Below are positions 25,924 through 34,680 of a stretch of 37,159 bases of DNA, one piece after another. This DNA is from an uncultured Pseudohongiella sp. (GTDB taxonomy: Bacteria > Pseudomonadota > Gammaproteobacteria > Pseudomonadales > Pseudohongiellaceae). The DNA is taken from the NCBI GenBank assembly GCA_902537815.1, contig CACBCS010000014.1, forward strand, positions 1 to 37,159. The letters run 5' to 3'. The notes beneath the pieces are model-generated. The model was not told the origin of the DNA. It made no database searches and saw nothing but the letters and a program-made list of their open reading frames with translations. Each line of letters opens with the position of its first letter. Position 1 is the stretch's first letter. Made by a program: the position numbers and the translations under genes.

Positions 25924-26667
25924 CTAGCTTTTCGCAACCAGGTCCATAACCCACTGCGCCCTTTTTTCTCTCTGTAAGATTTCATTCCGGGTCGACAGAA
26001 TGAGGCTTATCGCAAAAAACAGATAGACAGCTACGATCATGAAGATCAGCGGCACCCAGATTTCAGGGCCGTTCGCCTGATCGGTCGCCAGGGTAAAGTT
26101 GGTCGAGGCCTGATGAAGCGTATTCCACCAATCGACAGAGTATTTGATGACTACAACATTGATGCAACCGACGATGCTAAGCAATGCGCAAGCCCGTGCC
26201 GCTCCCTCCGAATCTTCCAGTGCGGTCCTAAGCGATACAACACCCAGCAACAGGAAAAACTGCAGTAGCAGAGAAGTCAGTCGCCCGTCCCAGACCCACC
26301 AGGTTCCCCAGGTGTCCACTCCCCAGATGGATCCTGACGCCAGCGCCAGCGCGGTGAACCAGGCACCGAGCGGTGCGGCCACCTTAACAACAACATCGGC
26401 AAGCTTCATCCGCCAAACCAGGAAAATGGTCCCGGCCATCGCCATCAGCGGAAAGAAAGCCAGAGAAATGCTCGCGACAGGCACGTGCACATAGAAGATA
26501 CGGTTCGTCAGTCCCTGCTGATAATCCTGGGGCACGAACAGCAGCGCCCAGGTCACCCCGATCAGCAAACATGTGACCATTGCGCCGACGAGCCACGGCA
26601 GCCACTTACCAGATAGCTCATAAAACCACTTGGGGGAGCCCCATTTATGAAACCAGGTCCAATCCAT
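25924..26667 (-). CDS. ccmC: Haem exporter protein CcmC
   Basis: Six-helix membrane protein that loads haem onto CcmE. It has 247 residues. The WWD motif is WGVDTWGTWWVWDGRLTS near residue 115; conserved haem-ligating histidines are expected in the flanking loops (FYVHVPVAS near residue 60 and WWNTLHQ near 180). It lies 22 bases before ccmD and 114 bases after ccmB, the largest gap inside the cluster. Confidence 0.95.
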   Translation of the reverse strand: MDWTWFHKWGSPKWFYELSGKWLPWLVGAMVTCLLIGVTWALLFVPQDYQQGLTNRIFYVHVPVASISLAFFPLMAMAGTIFLVWRMKLADVVVKVAAPLGAWFTALALASGSIWGVDTWGTWWVWDGRLTSLLLQFFLLLGVVSLRTALEDSEGAARACALLSIVGCINVVVIKYSVDWWNTLHQASTNFTLATDQANGPEIWVPLIFMIVAVYLFFAISLILSTRNEILQREKRAQWVMDLVAKS

Positions 26668-26696
26668 CTTCAGATACCGAACAATTCAGGAGAAGC

Positions 26697-26702
26697 ACTA
26701 TA
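26697..26702 (-). promoter_or_regulatory. Possible internal -10 element before ccmC
   Basis: On the minus strand TATAGT lies about 30 bases before the ccmC ATG, in the 114-base gap between ccmB and ccmC. The sequence 18 bases further upstream (CTGATT) is a poor -35, so an internal promoter is only a possibility. Confidence 0.25.
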
Positions 26703-26781
26703 CCACGGCTTCTGTACTCCAATCAGAGTCATTGTAACCTATTGTTATTACGCGGATAAACGCAAAATGGACTACAAGCTG

Positions 26782-27471
26782 TCAGTTTACACTGATACGC
26801 AAGGCGGCAGCGGAAGCCAGCGGCGCCAGTGTCAGTGCCGCAACCAGCATTGCCCCCATGATCGCCAGATATCCTGACAGCGAGGCGCCTTCGAGGGTTT
26901 GTGAGACGGTCAAGGTTCCTGCGATCAGCACCGGAACACTCATGGGAAGGGTTATGACCGCCAGAATCAACCCCCGACTTCCAAGGCCGACGGTCAAAGC
27001 GACGCCGATGGAGCCCAGCAAGCTGAGCACCGGCGTACCGAGCAGCAAGGTCAGCACCAACGTCGAATACGCACCTTCAGGAAAATTCAGCATATAGGCA
27101 ATCAGCGGCGACACCAACACAATGGGTAACCCACTGACTAACCAGTGGGCGATATTCTTCGCCAGCACCAGAAAATAAAGCGGGTGTGGACTGAGCATCA
27201 GCAGTTCGAGGGAGCCATCTTCGAAGTCCGCACGGAACAGATTGTCCATCGCCAGCAGAGAAGCAAGCAACGCCGAAATCCACAGCACACCCGCCGAGAT
27301 CTCTCCAAGCGCCTCAGGCTCCGGTGAAATCCCGATTGGGAACAAGGTTGCCACCAGAACAAAGAACATAAACGGATTGAACAGATCATTCTTTCGTTTG
27401 TAGGCGATCAGCAAATCTCTTCGCAATGTCGCAACTACCGCCCCGGCAAGCGTTGAGCGCGCTGCACTCAC
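26782..27471 (-). CDS. ccmB: Haem exporter protein CcmB
   Basis: Membrane subunit of the CcmAB ABC transporter, which releases holo-CcmE from the CcmCD complex. It has 229 residues and six hydrophobic segments. The N-terminal LRRDLLIAYKRKNDLFNPFMF and the FEDGSLELLMLSPHPLYFLVLAK loop are typical of CcmB. The ATG overlaps the ccmA stop by four bases. Confidence 0.95.
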   Translation of the reverse strand: MSAARSTLAGAVVATLRRDLLIAYKRKNDLFNPFMFFVLVATLFPIGISPEPEALGEISAGVLWISALLASLLAMDNLFRADFEDGSLELLMLSPHPLYFLVLAKNIAHWLVSGLPIVLVSPLIAYMLNFPEGAYSTLVLTLLLGTPVLSLLGSIGVALTVGLGSRGLILAVITLPMSVPVLIAGTLTVSQTLEGASLSGYLAIMGAMLVAALTLAPLASAAALRISVN

Positions 27472-28154
27472 GACAGCGAACCTCGCGGCATTTGGCCCAC
27501 CCCGAGCGTCAGTTCAGTGAGACCGTCGACAGCCAGAGCGTGGTGAGTCGTGACAAGAACGGAACCGCCCCGATCGCTGTGCTGCCCAATCAGATTTTCC
27601 AGAAATGTGACACCCCGGACATCGAGTGTTGTGAAGGGTTCATCCAGCACCCAAAGACGCGCTTCTGATAACAATAGCCGAGCGAGGCTGACCCGCTGAT
27701 GCTGTCCTGCAGACAGCGTGAAGCACTGCGAATCCTCGAAACCCTGAAGACCGACCTGCGCAAGAGCCGCATCCATCTCGTCCGCGCTGATCTGTCTGTG
27801 CAAATGACCTGACCACAGTAAATTTTCTCTCGGAGTGAGCACCTTGCTGACCCCCACTCGATGCCCAAGATAGAGCATTCCGTCGTGGAACTTTTCAACA
27901 CAATTCGCGAGCAATTCTCCGCGCCATCGAATCAGGCCCTGATAGTTGTCGTTCAATCCACACAGAATCCGCAGCAAGGTCGTCTTTCCGGAGCCGTTAC
28001 CGCCTTTGATTTGAAGCACCTGCCCTTCAGCCAGCCGAAAGCTGAGATTTTGAAATAACACGCGCTCATCCCGTTCACAGAAGAGATCATCGACCGCCAA
28101 CAACGGAGTAAGCGTCTCCACCTGCTCCGTCCGATCTGAAGGTTGCTTGTCCAT
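27468..28154 (-). CDS. ccmA: Cytochrome c biogenesis ATP-binding protein CcmA
   Basis: ABC ATPase of the CcmABCD complex. It has 228 residues: Walker A is GGNGSGKTT near residue 50, the signature is LSAGQHQRVSLARL (commonly LSAGQ.RR), and Walker B is LWVLDEPFTTLD, followed by the switch histidine in VTTHH. It is the first gene of the ccmABCDEFGHI cluster, 158 bases after fliA on the same strand. No clear promoter is seen in that gap. Confidence 0.96.
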   Translation of the reverse strand: MDKQPSDRTEQVETLTPLLAVDDLFCERDERVLFQNLSFRLAEGQVLQIKGGNGSGKTTLLRILCGLNDNYQGLIRWRGELLANCVEKFHDGMLYLGHRVGVSKVLTPRENLLWSGHLHRQISADEMDAALAQVGLQGFEDSQCFTLSAGQHQRVSLARLLLSEARLWVLDEPFTTLDVRGVTFLENLIGQHSDRGGSVLVTTHHALAVDGLTELTLGVGQMPRGSLS

Positions 28155-28312
28155 AGGCTAAAGAGTACCGCAGAAGAGGCTCCCGCACTAAAAGATAGAG
28201 CAGAATTGTGGGTTAGTTCGAGGAAAGTAGACTGGCGCCCTTGGTGACCGCACCCGAGGGATGAATCGTTTGGCGTACTGTGGATCGCTGGCAAGCAGAA
28301 GCGCTCGAGGAT

Positions 28313-29062
28313 TTAGCTCCAGTCAGACAAACGCGCTCTGAGCCGCATCGCCGCCTGGCTGTGTATCTGACTCACCCTGGATTCACTGACTCCGATCACC
28401 TCGCCTATCTCCTTGAGGTTCAACTCCTCGTCATAATACAAAGCAAGGACCAATCTTTCACGCTCAGGCAGGCCATCAATTGCCCGTGAAAGGTGCGCCT
28501 TGAACGTATCTCGTTGCAGCCCGTCGCAGGGTCCAATCAGCTCACCGGCCGCCATCTCAATGGCAGAGTCGTCACCCTCCATAATGTCGTCAAAGCTGAA
28601 TAACCGGCTCCCGGAAGCATCCTGCAAAATCGCATAATAGGCGTTAAGATCAATGTCCATTTCTTTGGCGACTTCAACGTCTTTGGCATCCTTCCCGGTG
28701 CGCGCCTCAATTGCCTTGATCGCTTCGGCCACTTTACGCGATTTGCGGTGGACAGAGCGAGGCGCCCAATCGCCCTTCCTTACCTCGTCCAGCATCGAGC
28801 CGCGAATCCTGATCCCCGCGTAGGTTTCAAAACTTGCCCCTTTCGATACATCGTATTTTTTCGCTGCTTCCAGCAGGCCGATCATCCCCGACTGAATCAG
28901 GTCGTCAATCTGGACACTGGCAGGCATACGCAACAGCAAATGGTGGGCGATTCGCTTCACAAGCGGTGAGTAACGATCGACAACCTTTGTCAGGTTTTCT
29001 TCTTGCGCTTCAGCACTCGCTTCGTTTTTATCAATAGCAGAAGCGCCAGTTGCTGCACTCAT
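28313..29062 (-). CDS. fliA: Flagellar sigma factor FliA (sigma-28)
   Basis: Alternative sigma factor directing late flagellar and chemotaxis genes. Its 249 residues contain region 2 (DRYSPLVKRIAHHLLLRMP, DDLIQSGMIGLLEA, FETYAGIRIRGSMLDEVRKGDW), region 3 and region 4 with the helix-turn-helix NLKEIGEVIGVSESRVSQIHSQA. All look intact. In Pseudomonas fliA is flanked by flhF-fleN on one side and cheYZAB-mot-cheW on the other, then ccm. Here it directly precedes ccmA and has 618 gene-free bases behind it. It could serve flagellar genes located elsewhere, or be a survivor of a lost cluster. Confidence 0.94.
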   Translation of the reverse strand: MSAATGASAIDKNEASAEAQEENLTKVVDRYSPLVKRIAHHLLLRMPASVQIDDLIQSGMIGLLEAAKKYDVSKGASFETYAGIRIRGSMLDEVRKGDWAPRSVHRKSRKVAEAIKAIEARTGKDAKDVEVAKEMDIDLNAYYAILQDASGSRLFSFDDIMEGDDSAIEMAAGELIGPCDGLQRDTFKAHLSRAIDGLPERERLVLALYYDEELNLKEIGEVIGVSESRVSQIHSQAAMRLRARLSDWS

Positions 29063-29680
29063 TTTGTTTTCCCATTCTCTGATACAAACAACCTGACTGC
29101 ATCACGCGGTTGAGCATCTTTTCTTATTGGTCAGTCAGCACGCTTGGCAGTTGCAAGCCCCCGTGCGACACCGGCCTTCCGGAAACTGTGCGCCATGCAT
29201 CTTGGTGTTGCTCACGCAACCGCGCCCGTCCTAGAATGCCTGACGCCACACCAGATCGGTTTGTTCCAAGCCTTTGCCGTTAAACAAAATCATTCCTATG
29301 TCGAAACACTGGCTATACAGCCTGCCGATACTGGGTCCCGGTCAGCACCTAACAATTCTTCGCGGTTGCTACACATAGTGGTGCAAAAAGTGTTCCAAGA
29401 GCTTCAGAAATTGCGAGACCGGGTGGTAAGGCTCGTATGACGCAGGCTTCAGGACGATCGCAATCAGCGTGATGCGATCTTGCGTGGAGAATTCAAGAGA
29501 TTTAGCGCCGTAAATTTGACGATTTTAGGTATGAACGCCAATATTCCGACGCTCCCTCCCGTGCAAGACTGTTAGCGACCAAAGACAGAACTCATTGTAG
29601 ACAAAAGATGGTCAGACGCTTGCCGGGATGACCCGGCGCGCCATTTTCAGCCTTTGTTCGACCAGGCCTACATCCAGCAT
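29063..29680. other. 618-base region between dcd and fliA with no recognised gene
   Basis: No complete gene is recognised on either strand. On the plus strand a 98-codon frame (29144-29440) lacks a ribosome site. On the minus strand a stop-bounded frame (29524-29369) of 51 codons reads like protein, with a hydrophobic patch ITLIAIVLKP and an amphipathic end, but has no ATG, GTG or TTG. The fliA promoter should lie near 29063-29160; no clear hexamers were seen. The region may hold remains of lost flagellar genes. Confidence 0.45.
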
Positions 29681-30250
29681 TCAAGCCTTCGGGGTAGTGA
29701 CTCCGATCTGCCCCATATATTTGCCGCCCCGCTGTTTATACGTCACTTCACACTGTTCATCAGATTGATAAAACAGCATCTGAGCAACTCCCTCATTTGC
29801 GTATATTTTGGCAGGCAATGGAGTCGTGTTTGAAAATTCCAGCGTCACATGTCCTTCCCATTCCGGCTCTAGAGGGGTCACGTTGACGATTATACCGCAC
29901 CGCGCATAGGTGGATTTACCTAAGCAGACAGTCAGTACATCTTTGGGAATCCGGAAATATTCTACCGTCCGGGCCAGCGCAAACGAATTCGGCGGTATGA
30001 CGCAAACGGGTTCCTCGATACTGACGAAGCTGGTTTCGTCAAAATTCTTGGGATCAACCACGTTGGTGGTGTGTACGTTGGTAAAAATCTTAAAGTCACT
30101 GGCGCAGCGGACATCGTAGCCATAACTCGAAGTTCCATAAGAAATTACTTTCCGATTTTCGACAAACCTTACCTGCGCGGGCTCAAACGGATCAATCATG
30201 CCCTGCGTGCTCGCCATCTCCCTTATCCACCGATCCGATTTGATTGTCAT
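29681..30250 (-). CDS. dcd: dCTP deaminase
   Basis: Converts dCTP to dUTP, the main source of dUMP for thymidylate synthesis in enteric-type bacteria. It has 189 residues, the family's length. Conserved parts are [17 protein letters not shown], the [30 protein letters not shown] active-site region with the catalytic glutamate, and the C-terminal KYMGQIGVT. The ATG at 30250 has a good ribosome site (GGAGGA). A 10-base inverted repeat flanks the promoter region upstream. Confidence 0.96.
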   Translation of the reverse strand: MTIKSDRWIREMASTQGMIDPFEPAQVRFVENRKVISYGTSSYGYDVRCASDFKIFTNVHTTNVVDPKNFDETSFVSIEEPVCVIPPNSFALARTVEYFRIPKDVLTVCLGKSTYARCGIIVNVTPLEPEWEGHVTLEFSNTTPLPAKIYANEGVAQMLFYQSDEQCEVTYKQRGGKYMGQIGVTTPKA

Positions 30251-30273
30251 GCCAGGAATTCCTCCGGAAAAAG

Positions 30274-30337
30274 CGCCCGTGATTAAAAGCGCGCATGATA
30301 ATGCGAATCCTGTTATATCGCCATGACATCACGGGCG
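30274..30337. repeat. 10-base inverted repeat upstream of dcd
   Basis: CGCCCGTGAT at 30274-30283 and ATCACGGGCG at 30328-30337 are perfect inverted copies 44 bases apart, in the gap between dcd and the divergent rubredoxin gene. On the minus strand the arm next to dcd is followed by CTTTTT and then the dcd ribosome site. The pair could be two halves of an operator, or the stem of an attenuator if transcription starts to the right of 30337. Confidence 0.5.
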
Positions 30338-30342
30338 TTTGT

Positions 30343-30371
30343 TTGGAAATTTTACCGACCTAACGTATCAT
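30343..30371 (+). promoter_or_regulatory. Putative promoter of the rubredoxin-metG pair
   Basis: TTGGAA (30343-30348), a 17-base spacer and TATCAT (30366-30371) form a fair sigma-70 promoter, about 140 bases before the rubredoxin ATG. It borders the right arm of the inverted repeat. Confidence 0.45.
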
Positions 30372-30513
30372 TACTCTGATAACTTTCACCTTACGCGACT
30401 GCCTTCAGTCGCCGAGTCACTTAAGAAGTCGCCTGAGCCAGCGAGCCATGCAGTCCCGGCACATCGGCCGGACGAGCCCGCACGCATCAGGCATTTCCGC
30501 AGAGGAGTCTTCA

Positions 30514-30678
30514 ATGAAACAATGGCAGTGCATTGTTTGTGGTTTTATCTATGACGAAGAGTCAGGCCTGCCGGAAGACGGCATCGCACCGGGCACGCCC
30601 TGGGAAGACGTCCCGGACGATTGGATGTGCCCTGACTGCGGCGTAGGCAAAGATGACTTCGAGATGGTTGAGTTGTAG
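30514..30678 (+). CDS. Rubredoxin
   Basis: Small one-iron electron carrier of 54 residues. The four iron-binding cysteines are in CIVCG (Cys6, Cys9) and CPDCG (Cys39, Cys42), with the conserved aromatic and acidic residues between them ([27 protein letters not shown]). The ATG at 30514 is preceded by AGGAG at six bases; an upstream in-frame ATG at 30448 has no ribosome site and would add 22 non-homologous residues. No rubredoxin reductase or partner oxygenase is adjacent. It is followed by metG after about 90 bases; the rnf genes, another redox system, lie 4 kb downstream. Confidence 0.94.
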   Translation: MKQWQCIVCGFIYDEESGLPEDGIAPGTPWEDVPDDWMCPDCGVGKDDFEMVEL

Positions 30679-30767
30679 AACATCAGCAACGTGATTACCA
30701 TCTGCCGACAGCAGCTGCCGTTCGGGCAGTCGCTGATGGGCCTCAGCAATTGACGCGAGATACACAA

Positions 30768-32795
30768 GTGAATAAGCGCAAAATTCTTGTCACCAGCGCA
30801 CTTCCCTACGCCAACGGAGATATCCACCTGGGTCATCTGATGGAGGCGATTCAGACCGATATCTGGGTTCGCCTGCAAAAACTTCAGGGGCATGACTGCA
30901 TCTGGGTTTGTGCCGATGACGCCCACGGGACTGCGATCATGCTGAGCGCCCAAACCCAGGGCATCACCCCGGAGGAGCTCATCGACCGGATTAACCGGCA
31001 ACATCAGCAGGATTTTTCGGATTTTCTGATTGGATTCGATAACTTCTACACAACGCACTCTGAAGAAAATCGAATCTTTTCCGAATCGATGTACCAGGCC
31101 ATGGAGAGCAACGGACACATCCACCGTCGCTCGATCAAGCAACTGTTCGATCCGGATAAAAATCTGTTTCTCGCTGACCGGTATATCATCGGGACATGCC
31201 CGAAATGCCACGCTGAGGAACAGTATGGTGACAACTGCGAAGCATGCGGTTCGACCTACAGCCCCTCCGAACTCATTTCACCGCGCAGCGCCATTTCAGG
31301 AGCTGTTCCGATAGAAAAGGAATCCGAACATTTCTTCTTCGACCTGCCAGCATTCAAGGGCATGCTGAAAGCCTGGACGCGCTCGGGCACACTGCAGGAT
31401 CAGGTCGCCAACAAGCTGAACGAATGGCTCGAACAGGAACTGCAGCAGTGGGATATCAGTCGTGACGCGCCCTACTTTGGATTCGAAATCCCCGATGCAC
31501 CGGGCAAGTATTTCTACGTCTGGGTCGACGCCCCGATCGGCTATATGGCCAGCTTTAAAAATTTCTGCGATCGCGAGGGCCTGGACTTCGACAGTTACTG
31601 GCTTCCCGACTCCGATGCAGAGCTCTATCATTTCATCGGTAAGGACATCATCAATTTTCATACTTTGTTCTGGCCTGCGGTGCTGACCAGCTCAGGTTAC
31701 CGAACACCAACCGCTGTCTTCGCCCATGGTTTTCTGACGGTCGACGGCACAAAGATGTCTAAATCTCGCGGGACGTTTGTTAATGCGCGCACCTACCTCG
31801 ATCATCTGAACCCGGAATATCTGAGATATTATCTGGCAGCAAAGCTCAGTTCCGGCATTGATGATCTGGACTTAAACCTGGAGGATTTTGCGCTCCGGGT
31901 GAATGCCGACCTGGTCGGGAAGGTTGTTAATATTGCCAGCCGCTGCGCCGGATTCATCCACAAGGGTTTCGACGGCATGCTGGCAGAAAATCTGGATAAT
32001 CCTGAGCTGCTCGCCGGGATTCAGTCCATCAAAGCAGAAGTCACTGAACACTATGACAACCGCGAGTACGGAAAAGCGATTCGATTGATCATGGCGCAGG
32101 CCGACAAGGCCAATCAGTACATCAACGACAAAGAGCCCTGGGTACTGGCAAAGACAGACAAACAATCCGTCGAGCTGCAGGCGATTTGCAGTACCGGGAT
32201 TAATGCTTTCCGGCTACTTCTTTGTTACCTGAAACCGGTTCTGCCCGGTCTTACGAAAAAAGCTGAGGCATTCCTCAATATTGACCCGTTGCTCTGGCGG
32301 GATGCCGATTCCCTGTTGACCAACCATCGTATCAACAAATTCCAAGCCCTGATCACTCGGGTTGAACCAGACAAGATTGCCACCATGATAGATGCAAGCA
32401 AAGCACACAATGAAACGGCCATTGCCACCGCAGCGGAGAATCACTTCGAGCCAGAGATTGCATTTGAGGACTTCGCAAAAATTGATCTGCGTATTGCAAG
32501 AATTGTTGAAGCCGCGCACGTCGAAGGCGCTAATAAGCTCCTCCGCTTGAAGCTTGATCTGGGCCTGGACAGCAAGGGTCAACCCATATTTAAGCAAATT
32601 TTTTCCGGAATAAAATCCGCTTATGATCCGGCTGACCTGTCAGGAAAACTCACTGTTGTGGTGGCAAATTTACAAGCGCGCAAAATGAAATTTGGCGTCT
32701 CTGAAGGAATGATTCTTGCCGCCGGCCCGGGCGGCAAAGACATCTGGCTGCTGGAGCCGGACTCCGGTGCGAGTCCCGGCCTGCGGGTTACTTGA
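30768..32795 (+). CDS. metG: Methionyl-tRNA synthetase
   Basis: Class I synthetase charging both methionine tRNAs. Motifs in order are [19 protein letters not shown] with the HIGH box (HLGH), the zinc knuckle [23 protein letters not shown] in [11 protein letters not shown], and a C-terminal tRNA-binding (EMAP-like) domain beginning near [17 protein letters not shown], which mediates dimerisation. The start is uncertain: GTG at 30768 (675 residues, chosen because it gives [16 protein letters not shown], as in relatives) or TTG at 30750 (681 residues). Neither has a clear ribosome site. In Pseudomonas metG also lies near dcd and rnf. Confidence 0.95.
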   Translation: MNKRKILVTSALPYANGDIHLGHLMEAIQTDIWVRLQKLQGHDCIWVCADDAHGTAIMLSAQTQGITPEELIDRINRQHQQDFSDFLIGFDNFYTTHSEENRIFSESMYQAMESNGHIHRRSIKQLFDPDKNLFLADRYIIGTCPKCHAEEQYGDNCEACGSTYSPSELISPRSAISGAVPIEKESEHFFFDLPAFKGMLKAWTRSGTLQDQVANKLNEWLEQELQQWDISRDAPYFGFEIPDAPGKYFYVWVDAPIGYMASFKNFCDREGLDFDSYWLPDSDAELYHFIGKDIINFHTLFWPAVLTSSGYRTPTAVFAHGFLTVDGTKMSKSRGTFVNARTYLDHLNPEYLRYYLAAKLSSGIDDLDLNLEDFALRVNADLVGKVVNIASRCAGFIHKGFDGMLAENLDNPELLAGIQSIKAEVTEHYDNREYGKAIRLIMAQADKANQYINDKEPWVLAKTDKQSVELQAICSTGINAFRLLLCYLKPVLPGLTKKAEAFLNIDPLLWRDADSLLTNHRINKFQALITRVEPDKIATMIDASKAHNETAIATAAENHFEPEIAFEDFAKIDLRIARIVEAAHVEGANKLLRLKLDLGLDSKGQPIFKQIFSGIKSAYDPADLSGKLTVVVANLQARKMKFGVSEGMILAAGPGGKDIWLLEPDSGASPGLRVT

Positions 32796-33070
32796 GCATC
32801 ATTGATTACCTTCAATCGGGCTGCTTGCGGGAGTCGTGAGGCTTGGTTGGGGATCGATTTTGAGTTTGCTGGCAGTTGGTGAAGCTTGGCTTACCACCCG
32901 CACGATCTCTGCGCCGGACTGCCAGAAGACACCGACGGACGGGCACTGCCCTGCCGCATTCCGATCAAGAACTGTATCATTTACACGGTCGTTTAACGAA
33001 GAAACAGGCCTTTCCTGTGACAAGGGAATAACAGACCCGAAGCAACTCACCAAACTATGAGCGGTACCGT

Positions 33071-34600
33071 ATGACCAACCCGACCTATCACTGGATATTG
33101 GAGACAATCAATGCGCTGCGCCCTCGCGCTAGGGTCATCGCTTCGACGATCATGCTGTGCTTGCAGGCAGCCGCGACAACCCCGGCATTGGCTGAAGGGC
33201 ATAATATTGAAGACTCGGTCATCAAAATCTACACCACACAGGCCGAGCCCGATTACTTCACGCCATGGCGTCTACTCACTCCCCGGCAATCCAGCGGTTC
33301 CGGTGCAGTCATCGAGAACAGCAGAATATTGACCAACGCACATGTAGTCGCAAATGCGAGTTACGTGCAAGCGCAAAAGCATAATGATCCACGTAGATAT
33401 CAGGCGAGAGTAACGTTCATTTCGCATGAAGCGGATCTCGCACTGATCACCGTTGACGACCCTGAATTCTTTGCTGATCTTAAGGCGCTGACCATCGGCG
33501 ACCTGCCCGAACCGCTGCAGGAAGTCTCTGTTTATGGATATCCCATTGGTGGCAAAACTCTGAGCATCACCAAAGGCATACTCTCCAGGGTGGAGCAACA
33601 GGTCTATGCTCATGCCGGCACCTATCTGCTGGCCGGTCAAATTGACGCAGCGATTAACCCGGGCAACAGTGGTGGACCAGTCATCGTAGACCAGCAGATC
33701 GTCGGGGTAGTGATGCAGGCAAATGCCGGCGGGCGGGCGGAAAACCTGGGCTACTTTGTGCCACCGGACATCGTCAGACATGTACTGAAGGACAGCGAAG
33801 ACGGAACGCTCGATGGATTTCCGGATCTGGGCTTTCGCACACAAGCTCTGGACAGCCCGTCGGCGAAAGCAGCCTATGGCCTTGATAGAGACGAAAATGG
33901 CGTGCTGGTGATCAAAGTTTTTGAAGGCTCCCCGGCAGATGGCATCCTTGAGGAGAATGACGTAATCCTGAAAATCGATGACTATGACATCGCTGATGAT
34001 GGCACGATCCAGATCAGTCAGGACGTCTTGACTGATTACAAACACGCAATTGATATGCATCATTTGCATGACCAAATTGAACTGACGTTTGCCCGGGATG
34101 GCAATCTCATTCAAACGTCGCTACAGGCGATGCAAAGCCGAAAAGGCTTCAGCCTCGTCCGCGGCGAGAAGTTCGATGAAATACCCCAGTACTTCATCTA
34201 CGGTGGCATCGTTTTCTTGCCGCTGAACATGAACTTGATCAAGCGCTGGGGCAATGACTGGGGCAGAACAGCACCAGTCAGTCTGCTTCAGGCACGCAAT
34301 GAGTGGGCGACACCCGAAAGACGGGAATTGGTCGTCGCGCTGCAGGTACTCGCTGCGGACGTAAATCTGGGCTATCACGACTGGAGAAACTGGGTTGTCG
34401 ACTCTGTAAACGGAGAGAACGTCATCGACTTTGATCACTTTGCCCGGAAATTGCGAGAAAACAAGTCGGAAAATGTTGTTTTCAAAAATAAGAACGGCTA
34501 CCAGATGGTGATTAATCACGAAGAAGCTGTTGCGTCGGAAAACAGCATCCTCAGCCAGTATCGTATCCCTGCGGCATATTCACAGGGTTTATTCGACTAA
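33071..34600 (+). CDS. Secreted Deg-type serine protease with PDZ domain
   Basis: Trypsin-fold protease of 509 residues. A long signal peptide precedes a likely cleavage site after ALA (residue 41). The catalytic triad is H91 in TNAHVV, D122 in ADLALI and S200 in INPGNSGGP. A PDZ domain follows (about 255-350, starting at the LGFRTQALDSP stretch, with GVLVIKVFEGSPADGILEENDVI). The C-terminal part (about 370-500; FIYGGIVFLPLNMNLIKRWG, VNGENVIDFDHFARKL) resembles the second PDZ-like region of plant Deg2/Deg9-type proteases rather than DegP or DegS. It probably acts in the periplasm on misfolded or regulatory proteins. It sits between metG and rnfA; no functional link is evident. Confidence 0.9.
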   Translation: MTNPTYHWILETINALRPRARVIASTIMLCLQAAATTPALAEGHNIEDSVIKIYTTQAEPDYFTPWRLLTPRQSSGSGAVIENSRILTNAHVVANASYVQAQKHNDPRRYQARVTFISHEADLALITVDDPEFFADLKALTIGDLPEPLQEVSVYGYPIGGKTLSITKGILSRVEQQVYAHAGTYLLAGQIDAAINPGNSGGPVIVDQQIVGVVMQANAGGRAENLGYFVPPDIVRHVLKDSEDGTLDGFPDLGFRTQALDSPSAKAAYGLDRDENGVLVIKVFEGSPADGILEENDVILKIDDYDIADDGTIQISQDVLTDYKHAIDMHHLHDQIELTFARDGNLIQTSLQAMQSRKGFSLVRGEKFDEIPQYFIYGGIVFLPLNMNLIKRWGNDWGRTAPVSLLQARNEWATPERRELVVALQVLAADVNLGYHDWRNWVVDSVNGENVIDFDHFARKLRENKSENVVFKNKNGYQMVINHEEAVASENSILSQYRIPAAYSQGLFD

Positions 34601-34680
34601 TTCAGACGCCAGAGTAATAAGCACGGGCGATCATGTTAAGCTGGTACTGGATTTCATGACAGAATAGCGCGGACAGCAAC

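Noticed and set aside
29144..29440. 98-codon plus-strand ORF between fliA and dcd
   Set aside because: No ribosome site or motif, and it lies opposite the more protein-like minus-strand fragment; composition does not support it.
30549..31211. 220-codon minus-strand ORF opposite rubredoxin and metG
   Set aside because: It runs across two recognised genes on the other strand and has no family features.
33272..34114. 280-codon minus-strand ORF opposite the Deg-type protease
   Set aside because: It is a shadow of a clearly conserved gene, with no ribosome site and no family features.
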